Below, one piece after another: positions 46,301 to 49,855 of a stretch of 49,855 nt of DNA. Made by a program: the position numbers and the translations under genes. The notes below the pieces were generated by a model that had not been told where the DNA came from, made no database searches, and saw only the letters and a list, made by a program, of their open reading frames with translations. Each line of letters starts with the position of its first letter. Position 1 is the stretch's first letter. The stretch covers positions 1 through 49,855 of the forward strand of contig CACZEK010000019.1 of assembly GCA_902780135.1 (NCBI GenBank), in the 5' to 3' direction. The DNA is from an uncultured bacterium. GTDB lineage: Bacteria; Verrucomicrobiota; Lentisphaeria; Victivallales; UBA1829.

Positions 46301-49300
46301 TCCCTCAGCATTGACGGCGACGTCCTGGTCCTCACGAAGGAAACCGCTCAGGACACCATCTACGTCAACAGCAACTGGAAGGACGGCGAGAAGTACACGA
46401 TCGACAACAACGAAGTCGTGGTCGGCGTGAACGGCTTCTCGACCGGCGACGCGGCCGCTGCCAAGGCGATCTCCGCCGATGCCTCGACCATCAAGGTCGT
46501 CGGTGGCGCGGTCAGCTTCACCAACGGCATCGTCACGGATACGGTCGTTGCCAACGACGCAGTCCTCACCGCCAACGAAGTGACCGGCTCGCTCTCCATG
46601 GGCGCCCTCACCACCCTGAGCGGCAAGGCTGTCTTCAACCCGGCCGAGACCAAGACCGTCACGATCGACGGCACCGTCGCGTTCGACACCGCCAACACCG
46701 CTGACGGCGCGCAGATCGCCGGCTTCGGCAAGGCCACGTTCGGCGACACCGCGCAGTTCACCCTGACGGTTTCCGGCGACGTCAAGATCGGCGACACCTA
46801 CCTGCTCGCCTCCGGCGTCGAAACCTTCGACAAGGGCATCAAGCTCCTCGGCGGCGACGACGTCACCCTGACGGTCGGCGCTGTTGAGAACATCGGCGAC
46901 TTCGGCTACACGCTCGTCCTCGACAATGGCAACCTCAGCTTCGCGGTCGTCGCAAAGCAGGTTCCGGAAATCGCCTACGTGAACAGCGAGTGGATCAACT
47001 CCACCGGCGAAGTCACGCTCAGCGACGACGTCACCAAGGCCACCATCGGCGTCAACGCCTTCGCCACCTACGGCGCGGCTGTTGCCACCGGTACCGCCAA
47101 GGTCCTCGTCGACGGCGGCGAGATCACCTTCGCGAACGGCTCCGCAGCCGGCGTTGAAACGACCGTCGGCGCCTTTGCCACGATCGTCGGCAAGAACGTG
47201 TTCACGGCCGAAACCGCGATCACCGTTGACGGCAGCAATGTCCTCTTCGACACCGCGCTCTCGACCGACAAGGGCCAGATCGAAGGCTTCAGCTTCATGG
47301 TCGGCACCGCGACCTACGAGCTCGCTCCTGTCGCGACGGCCGGCACCTACGTGCTCGCCTCCGGCGTCGAAGCCTTCACGTCCCCGATCTCCGTCACCGC
47401 CACCGACACTATCTCCGTCGGCGACGTCGACAAGGAAATCGGCAGCTTCAAGTACACGCTCGAACTCACCGACGCGAAGACCCTGGTCCTCACGGTCGCC
47501 GGCGAAGAGCCGCCCACGCCTGTGGTCACCAAGGCCTACGTGAGCAGCGACTGGACCGGCATGACCGGCGAAGTCGACGTTCCTGGCGGCAAGGCCACCA
47601 TCGGTTACGATGCGTTCGTCACGATCGCCGAGGCTGAAGCGGTTGAGACCGTCACTTCGATCGAAGTGGTCGGCGGCAAGACTGCCATCGCCGAAGGCGA
47701 CACCTGCGCCATCACGATCGACGCCGACGCCACGCTCACCGGCAAGTTCACCGCCACCGAAAACATCACGGTCAACGGCACGTTCGTCTTCGACACCGAA
47801 ATCGCGACCGACGCTGCCGCTCAGCTCACCGGCTACGCCAGCCTCAAGGGCGACGCCAAGTTCGTGCTGGTCGACGCTGTCAAGGCCGACGAGACCAAGA
47901 CCTACATCCTCGCCTCCGATGCCGATGCCTTCAACAAGGCCATCACGGTCAACGGCGAAAAGGATATCACGGTCGGCGGCGAAAAGCAGAGAGTGGCCGG
48001 CTACGACTACTCGGTCGCGATCGACGACAACAACAACCTCGTCCTCACGGTTGAGAAGTACGTGAAGCCCACGGATCTCCCGACTCACGTCTACGTGAAC
48101 AACACCTGGCCGACCTCCGGCACCGTTACCCTCAGCGACGGCGTCACGGAAGCCACGATCGGCATCGATGCGTTCCTTACCTACGGCGATGCGTTCAACG
48201 GCGTCAAGGAAGGCGGCACCATCACGGTCGACGGCGGCGAGATCTCGTTCCCGAACGGCGTTGAAGTCAGCGTGACCAACGAGGTCGGCGCCAACGCCAC
48301 GCTCGCCGGCAAGTCCGAGTTCGCCTCTGCCATCACGGTCAACGGCACGATCCTCTTCGCCGCTGCTGATGCAGGCGCCGACGAGGCCAATGCCCAGATC
48401 AAGGGCTTCAGCTTCATCTCCGGCAATGCGACGTATCAGCTGTCCGCACTCTCCGCTGGCGAAGGCACCTACTACCTCGCCACCGGTCTCAACGGCAACT
48501 TCACCGGCGAGGTTGAACTCCTCACCGGCACCGAAGAACCCGTCTATCTGACGGTCTCCGGCGGCGCGGTCGAGTTCGGCGACTACACGTACCAGCTCGG
48601 CTACACCGACAACAACGCTCTCACCGTGACGATCGCGAAGAAGTCCGGCCCGGTTCCGCCGCCGCCGACCTCCAAGACGTTCTACGCCAACAGCGACTGG
48701 ACCGGCCTGGCTCAGGGTGCGGAAGTTGACGTTCCTGGCGGCAAGGCCACCATCGGCACCGACGCTTTCGCGACCGCTGACGAAGCGGCCGCCAAGGCAG
48801 TCGGCGTTGAAGATGCCGCGGTCGACGTCCTCAAGGGCGTTGCGGCCTTCAGCGAACCGATCGTCGACCCCACCGTCATCGGCAACGATGCCACGCTGGT
48901 CAATCCTGCGAAGATCAACGCCTCCGTCACCGTCGACGGCACGGTTGCGTTCGATGCCTCCAAGGGCGCGTTCGAAGGATTCGAGAACGTCACCCTCGGC
49001 GAATTCGCGACGCTCACGCTGACCGCCGAACCCGCCGCGGCCGGCACCGATGTCGTGCTCGCCACCGGCGCTGCCGACCTCTTCAAGGCGAATGTCAAGT
49101 TCAACGACTACAACTTCGTGGTCGGCGCTCCTGACTTCTTCGTGGCAGGCGACGTTCTCTCCTACGTCCTCGATCTCGACGCTCAGGACAACCTCGTCCT
49201 GTCCTATGTCGCTCTCGAGAACAAGGCGGACAACGGCTGGAACAACAGCCTCAACGCCGCCGTCATCGGCACCAGAGGCAACGCGGTCGACGAATTCAGC

Positions 49301-49855
49301 AGAGTGCTCCTCGACGAGAAGGGAACCGTCTTCAGCGACGGCTTCTACAACTTCGTCAACTCTGTCGATACCGCCGACTACGCGAAGATCACGGTCTCCG
49401 CGCCCGCGAAGCTCTCCTTCACGGTCACGACGAAGAACGCTGACGACAAGGTCAAGTTCTCCATCTTCAGCTATGTCAACGGCAAGGCGAAGTCCCTGAA
49501 GTCCGTCACGGTCTCCAAGGGCGTCCCCGGCGAAACGAAGGAAATCTACGTCGACGTTGACAATGCCACCGGCATCGGCACGTACTACGTGGCTGTCGAG
49601 AACAAGAACAAGAAGTCCACGGCAACGTTCTACAACGTCGAACTGAACGCCAAGAGCCTGATCTACGAAGACGCCGACAACGGCGACAACAACACGCTGT
49701 ATGAGAAGAAGGTCCTGAATCCGAAGTACGTCGACTTCGAGAACAACCCGATCGGGGAAGGCGACGCGCAGCACAAGACGGACATCCAGCTCGACAGCAA
49801 CGTGATCTCCGGCTCCGAAGAGTACAGCAACTGGGTCGGCTTCGGCGACGCCACC
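31367..49855 (+). CDS. Giant modular beta-rich repeat protein, probably secreted or surface-exposed (3' end outside window)
   Basis: Open for 6163 codons with no stop at the window end. The start is fixed: AAGGAG 9 nt before the ATG and an in-frame TAG at 31337-31339. The N-terminus (MADPKLPKQLTEESPLVEF) has no signal peptide. The chain is rich in Asp, Gly, Thr, Asn and Val, poor in Cys, and dominated by short strands with Thr/Asn turns (TITGSTLNN, VENSTVNDLV), as in parallel beta-helix adhesins. Modules start with a Y-x-N-S-x-W-like motif and, about 20-40 residues later, G-x-N-A-F. Motif starts: 31442, 33062, 35168, 35705, 36977, 37727, 38441, 39569, 40439, 41132, 42368, 43688, 45104, 45638, 46361, 46976, 47537, 48092, 48683, all in one frame. 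Export without a Sec signal suggests a type I system with a C-terminal signal beyond the window; that and the adhesin role are inference. Confidence 0.9.
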   Translation, partial: MADPKLPKQLTEESPLVEFAKTGNLYVDPSYKSAETTPEASPITEEALVFGVNAIDNFTKNSNNSPDYNLAVPADGGAYFVSNLDRGTARGNGHDYFFSYKRAGKKLADVYIINSKGGDFSASPRTADKYVTDSDGTLNVYIEGSTFGGNLMGFGSQTDVTQTFTGNYEFTFKNSVTQWFCITYGTGYGLGEGNAGNNRFGTVIGNIDLVVDGSTVTNNGAVLRGGIHGEGDEKAYIKAYFNKTNTRGDFGIIMTGCGTTNFKSTADLDITITGSTLNNFMMLPNASTSSAANDGSNALDGNIAFKFENSTVNGLVIGAGRTGDNLDGRGWVKGNISFNIIGSTNSGVTTINKGKYASEETPGVVDGTIENSLLQGAFIGFQTGGTGNEMYADTTLRVIGSTTGNFSILSSYDNKYFGKATLEITGSTTGNLTSDVRGVAHSSGTFDLVFKASETKNDVGAVSLWNTMTVDAGANVRATSVANVATLTLKGENLLSAGTLSGITTLSVEDETLTKGEVVLVSGLTEYAADNITTVKVNGTEFGYGIFGGQYSRVGSDLVAHMGTSFAVNSNYTGNGVATELGILGYKDLGVAQATAKTSEANIVFTKDPEVGVPTFAADVNTLDIQTLFVGADAEELDLGGNKIIAGDATAAADAALSADVSLSYLKNIKGLGINVGSEGTARVIAEHIVAGEDAEYNPVHGIGEIDLTTGAAKSADISISDSDIGTIKIGTEDITGTMVVNGSTIAAIVGGKGNVVMTGSLNEVKTVYAEGNAANIQLENSTVNDLVAGLSSAAAERATLDYTGKFSASNFYLGDATVSVDPEDPEQTIATGIANKIGKVNADIAGGSIGKLFVGVDGNDIGAIDLKLANAQVDDIVLSKDLKANSLDVTLSGGTAISFQGGVPTPGVDAEVREDGLAGGLTNDSVYYGVVYGGSFTALDGGIYGKDEGDNDILVREAGNNLNVEGNAKVGLIKNFKNLSVTGGTLNVAGGDRKSVLGDDNVIEISDAIVNRRAIQAGSIKAGTLTNSGLIGTIRDVPESIDETETYGIQLSGALDNSGYIKTSTLTAGNFANSGKIVVTGDVTANGTFNNSGELFFISTVDNDAQGTFHQDGGLILNNEDLVNTGFISAGSLKGVKNLSTSKLYVTGGAEIKSNLTIDAGAEVAFTNKANPEVTNGLTLGGSIFMADSSNLIVSGDLTTTGSKTITITVGDNKLIGANEIVKAEGGVNAWTINWKVGEEVKAENDGPYSLVRTDTSIVIYSQDELYINSKFSDEDYEEGESVVINGKTFLYGMNLFGSVEKAVVYNETKSLNAKLRIFDDATGMDVDAAAYDVILDNSTVGKISAKSINVVSDSTFASIQDGDLYIDASALATMTGTMVAGSKIYVDATKGSGSRLVFDVPSKFYLDPDRVTVLAPDGKSYGKTVLGGNTEHTGDLFITSTDNVYTGPGLFTKGEGDVYTPSFVDGEAFDKATGDALFNGTNVFLNRADAEAAATAASGSIYLVGYTTDSEELKKSEGINTVFETASGGTAAFSGASVGGGVIELAGASLSSRIYGIAAKYDEATGNVDLSMDKVNTGSGVRLTGDDWTNVTNGNINATITNSRTGAIYVGSGSFGTDESKPIDINVTIQDSNIDAFYGIQTRAVQEGGNTERDREFVDPNPNNKQIINANLNLKIYDSVVGGTVTALNTDDVHWDGYGATLLQTYFTAGSINFEIGNSTLTNNIRTGLSLEGAGKAPQAFNVTNTLHIVATDKGNVTTASYLCEWDTIIVDATAQLQLNTLQYTTVGIASGDLDNAGTLTQVMINMSGYKSGTHTVIQASNEIYTDAELSNITVIGDNDMTGRCKLSYDLQDGHLKKIVIFDKADDMYIDTAFTAADNGRIVEGQELLYKSNAHNDLAGALVYADEWHGDIIVYGGEYTEAMDFHGNNAKIYKGVKAGNLSLANDGPTAQEGKTIPDVRATTDATMTIQGGAEVGDVEGSMDQLNSATLEFEGSGVVKAGDISEFDAIELKKGVTVEAGNISDANISMKADGEISAKSVEFADAATNLAVDVAGYAGKNHALVLAENGISGTVNVNKWTSDADAKKPTKVQNYAINKVSLDEGADAVVILNLVKNDVYVNSLYVDGYTELLEDGTYLWAGGAQAGSNAFSDVALASEYLGGEKYTMTITGGELGGAGSEIKLGGASFVLDAGKFTGDVYACTDTADKNKFYSGKTYTVNGALEGDLYLTAGNGVYTSSNATITLGSTASTGNIIGAGDTVLKIGSNNNTVGLITGVSELEINADGFLKASGISLGSEGKPGTIKLKRTAFESTEGNRRLIIDSDTDILNINVECDEGIGYYNNGKQIYAIDLTRVYFSPKYTVADNGSKAENGDTLLWGINMFNDYGKAIDALLEGGTVYVSDYTANDITTNNKLLNLVVSGGTFGTMNTGLIGRDKRVDTNARITIDNTYFGYSGNSVVMSNVTGDQPYNHRNTIGGSCYITITASTIGNRYDGNARTVNFNDYLNFTGPELVFDISDTLIADDLQFFGDGAPITKDQSVTVNLTNVTAPNNKWWWITQGNPGYHGSFIVNIKDSSIGASSDMRFGSQGNWQWGTPTHDATITFTVDNSYFSGFLTADSIDPNRNCSFSGVKTLKIAGASNYVGCSDGFDHLEIDADSFLSGSTVALVGDGLVKVNAEGYTGPTKTLVRMSTTITGLNGVDNTSTLPAGYLVVYGSRGIVLSDGTRGNLFYDKNYETAVTGRTVASGDILIYEGDDKTEGKTVANALNSFEDAKAIQVKGDESTKLFAVVDEDLFDDKTNAVYATIADEEVESTKFVNLVISNGDFSNAKEDVDPETGDPIVINPALVVAAPAKDEIPAKTVTGNATVEIAGGTWGKAPVAPTDEDPEGKPAVFAKIDGSKDSVGGTSTLVLSSGGTLYATVTGFDAMKVASAVTVKGDIDAGALTISAADNGFLTADALLGVTSITIDGTGYTGASRKVLVSDDLANYTGEINVVGDIDKFLTADKKSLYVVSHGAGNVYFSSDYVDKTIDGTESEYGDLLFFNVNAFNSSALTAETLIGHTNKDYTAYVLKGEYADLDLTAAGQINLQVEGGTFTGSLKLADDSVVTLATAATTPVSIASIAGSGAEDAKGYALVVDPAAATTLTAVEGINAFTLNAVNASKLTAGKIDYLANGGKFTVDFDGYTVGAGTATLLTVANGINNFLQYEGEEGAQFTRTVIDSVNNKDGAMVYYDENAKAVKVVKRANAGFYDTTANNSVNGTTETVNGVVNTKVYGYNVNSTLTPVVNQLSSGDILVMRNADRGSYNTNVNPYVDVIASGVTLGTTQFGATATEDGTEENGFMRVGTGSMTFDNVTFTNGNNVYLLGRGNDGTHRLTIVAGTLDEGSIVDGIYTINLTNSGHTNVGGNAQFRATRYARIGGGTINVNFQDYALNGDIGLFDDVYGYEGQLNELNVTLNNVTANAAKYVWFWDTSENNSTKVTLTITNSSFGGGTDTTIGFFGDSTTTNWTGEATLTINGVTSTGTLSGSRGLGVNGGDVDAVTGGTRILKVDGTNNNVNLVKMFSQIQVSDDAFLSGSTVSLSQTNSGFLLLGDATEAAKGADGKYGNFKEYISVTGQISGADTLTAKFVDKDNTETELEGYTAVVGSTSVFVYKKGTLGDIYYSTEYSAASNGLAVVDAKGNTTHLMFGENAFNKLADANTALAAADPTKVAFHVEKASSNDKNIYAQGFETIVNGGNIENVFGGNAPVVTGEGEGATETAGEPITTGAKLTVNSGASVTNITVSTDLSKVTGASSVTIGEGTTVKGTISAGDNTTSTLEFKGAASAKAVAGFTSVKVKASDVVTLSEDFAGAAITIDAADFADYDKVVMVAASFGDVFPTVTVEGGAAGFDSYFSDFGEGKKALVIRTGLVKNTYAKADWNAETANGFEGYTAITFNGNAFASAATAADKAAKDATVFIKGGEFSKEEAVTVTNGGDVIVEDAATLGAFTSTGALTVNKTLNVVSIDSVSALTFAAGDKALTVDGAVNLAKDAKITINVDAKFQADGETAVLTTAGGITVDGVELADGTTITLAGEGANRYYAFYDQATKSVNMVALNTLYLSSDWAGADGHAQNVPKVFQATGDPLFADVNAFGYMNSLGPNLHDGQNMWATHRTGSIHTGYGEPAEGQDGKFLNETHITDGSVVDRIVLGGTTGERIYVGDTHVFINNSTVATATGDDNDSWLVSNVTANNPWDHRNTLVGNVTVDVEDSVLGDASNAGGRLYIVNFTNVVDKSETEKSAINVNFKNTKIYKSLRFIGDSPMGSKVKRPEYSQVDGVPDGTTETLNINLDNVQVDGAVEWAIRGGGSWEQVTGGVVTVNMKDTTFGANAIFAIEDNWSQGDINADLPACGSDFIFNIENTKFNGVLSAGRRDYNSDIADLSAAYGDDNAVWGYTGARVLNVTGANTVKNSLYFKTVNMTGESSLKGDSMTLFNGNGVDAEGKLIHVDGQIVVDLTGYEGPSRVLLGLNYTTDEEGNVTGGLNNFDWAKNLKIIGNDAAEGEEPKYTFATDYDDNKKTVSTIVLKGAVKDVYVNSTYEAENFKLGTSLEATGEALFYGGSVEEGKEYDAKAGYNAFSSLTDVLDEDGETVVEYGALRALQAEGTILHVTGFVETTALLNNSITIDDKSHLLYTGSAAITVNGDVVNNGQFTIDASEFIKGGDDKILVLTADSITGAAIQSTSPLYEVDVRLNELTTKTEVYLVLKADDVYVSAQWRDYEDPTVPIEIDGKTLYYGYTAFDDTQALTAYNKVSEGGTLTVVGSDVSFGATAISKKVKLVVDATSSISNTTIGANQTATLTLKSGASASGLNVMDGSTLTVESGVTVTKGLGLTSKAIADFASGSTLDFNIVGQGTVETDSAKVTNFKTITGTPNFTATIDDAGLTDGVYALASGLNAEAGFTAGVMLKSASSEYGTLTVGGDRLKTLGAFFSLSIDGDVLVLTKETAQDTIYVNSNWKDGEKYTIDNNEVVVGVNGFSTGDAAAAKAISADASTIKVVGGAVSFTNGIVTDTVVANDAVLTANEVTGSLSMGALTTLSGKAVFNPAETKTVTIDGTVAFDTANTADGAQIAGFGKATFGDTAQFTLTVSGDVKIGDTYLLASGVETFDKGIKLLGGDDVTLTVGAVENIGDFGYTLVLDNGNLSFAVVAKQVPEIAYVNSEWINSTGEVTLSDDVTKATIGVNAFATYGAAVATGTAKVLVDGGEITFANGSAAGVETTVGAFATIVGKNVFTAETAITVDGSNVLFDTALSTDKGQIEGFSFMVGTATYELAPVATAGTYVLASGVEAFTSPISVTATDTISVGDVDKEIGSFKYTLELTDAKTLVLTVAGEEPPTPVVTKAYVSSDWTGMTGEVDVPGGKATIGYDAFVTIAEAEAVETVTSIEVVGGKTAIAEGDTCAITIDADATLTGKFTATENITVNGTFVFDTEIATDAAAQLTGYASLKGDAKFVLVDAVKADETKTYILASDADAFNKAITVNGEKDITVGGEKQRVAGYDYSVAIDDNNNLVLTVEKYVKPTDLPTHVYVNNTWPTSGTVTLSDGVTEATIGIDAFLTYGDAFNGVKEGGTITVDGGEISFPNGVEVSVTNEVGANATLAGKSEFASAITVNGTILFAAADAGADEANAQIKGFSFISGNATYQLSALSAGEGTYYLATGLNGNFTGEVELLTGTEEPVYLTVSGGAVEFGDYTYQLGYTDNNALTVTIAKKSGPVPPPPTSKTFYANSDWTGLAQGAEVDVPGGKATIGTDAFATADEAAAKAVGVEDAAVDVLKGVAAFSEPIVDPTVIGNDATLVNPAKINASVTVDGTVAFDASKGAFEGFENVTLGEFATLTLTAEPAAAGTDVVLATGAADLFKANVKFNDYNFVVGAPDFFVAGDVLSYVLDLDAQDNLVLSYVALENKADNGWNNSLNAAVIGTRGNAVDEFSRVLLDEKGTVFSDGFYNFVNSVDTADYAKITVSAPAKLSFTVTTKNADDKVKFSIFSYVNGKAKSLKSVTVSKGVPGETKEIYVDVDNATGIGTYYVAVENKNKKSTATFYNVELNAKSLIYEDADNGDNNTLYEKKVLNPKYVDFENNPIGEGDAQHKTDIQLDSNVISGSEEYSNWVGFGDAT
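46361..49216 (+). repeat. Regular tandem modules of the giant protein
   Basis: The last five motif starts (46361, 46976, 47537, 48092, 48683) are 555-615 bp apart, so modules are about 185-205 residues. Each reads Y-V-N-S-x-W, a short Gly turn, TIGxxAF-T, a VDGGEI-FxNG strand pair, ITVDG--LFDT, a TYxLASG-F segment and a closing LVLTV strand. Proline-rich linkers (EEPPTPVVTK, GPVPPPPTSK) separate some. Earlier modules are longer because beta-helix stretches are inserted. Confidence 0.85.
49217..49855 (+). other. PPC-like beta-sandwich domain and start of a second copy
   Basis: After ENKADNGWNNSLN the style changes. FVNSVDTADYAKITVSAP, KLSFTVTTKNADDKVKFSI and KEIYVDVDNATGIGTYYVAV resemble bacterial pre-peptidase C-terminal (PPC) type sandwich domains found near the ends of secreted proteins. 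The window ends in SNWVGFGDAT, which aligns with the FVNSVDTAD part and so is probably the start of a second such domain. Family name is by resemblance only. Confidence 0.5.

Noticed and set aside
31463..49774. Very long minus-strand open frames (for example 42695-49774, 36860-42526, 33788-36817) opposite the giant gene
   Set aside because: They are in exact codon register with the giant gene, so their stops need TTA, CTA or TCA sense codons, which this genome avoids. They end exactly where such a codon occurs (CTA near 42692 and 36857, TTA near 33361). Their translations are Val/Asp/Gly-rich without family motifs.

Overview
The window looks like chromosomal DNA of a GC-rich Gram-negative bacterium of the PVC group. 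The best guess is a Lentisphaerota/Victivallales-type gut bacterium, inferred from gene content and not proven. It carries secreted carbohydrate-active enzymes, a type III glutamine synthetase, a GspC-like secretion protein, an archaeal-type IMP cyclohydrolase homologue and one giant repetitive protein. Genes use AAGGAG-type ribosome sites. The codons TTA, CTA and TCA are so rare that long false open frames appear opposite almost every real gene.

Layout. Positions 1-4309 (minus strand) hold two secreted glycoside hydrolases, GH43 (cut by the window edge) and GH31 with a PA14 domain. At 4843-7190 is glnN behind a sigma-54-type promoter and an upstream inverted repeat, closed by a clear terminator. 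At 7333-14321 (plus) lie a GspC-like protein with an Asn-rich tail, a GT-C-like membrane protein, lysS, a PurO-like protein and a UvrD/PcrA/Rep helicase. At 14466-16159 (minus) are a D-lactate dehydrogenase-like gene and a TetR regulator. At 16522-20173 (plus) are two tandem unknown membrane proteins, cysK and a YhcH-family protein.

An AT-rich island (about 20212-24148) follows. It is bounded by a perfect 55-bp direct repeat that carries the 3' end of the YhcH gene. It encodes three translationally coupled genes: a GT-C-like membrane protein, a UbiA-family phosphoribosyl-polyprenyl synthase homologue and a HAD phosphatase. Together they resemble a lipid-linked pentose donor cassette. On the minus strand then follow a small membrane protein with an SLC12-like transporter, a SanA-like protein and a secreted SASA-domain esterase (24119-29530).

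The region 29531-31366 has no convincing gene. It contains 9-bp iterons, G-tracts, a strong promoter (30427-30454) and a roughly 900-nt leader almost free of T. This leader precedes the main feature, an open frame starting at 31367 that is still open at the window end (6163 codons, no stop). It encodes a giant, signal-peptide-less, Asp/Gly/Thr/Asn-rich beta-rich protein built from at least 18 modules that begin with a Y-x-N-S-x-W-like motif. It is probably a secreted or surface protein whose C-terminus and export signal lie outside the window.

A family of extragenic hairpin repeats (19629-19674, 27133-27180, 27234-27281) keeps its fold while its stem sequence changes, which suggests selection on the structure. 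All reading was by eye; no alignments or database searches were run.
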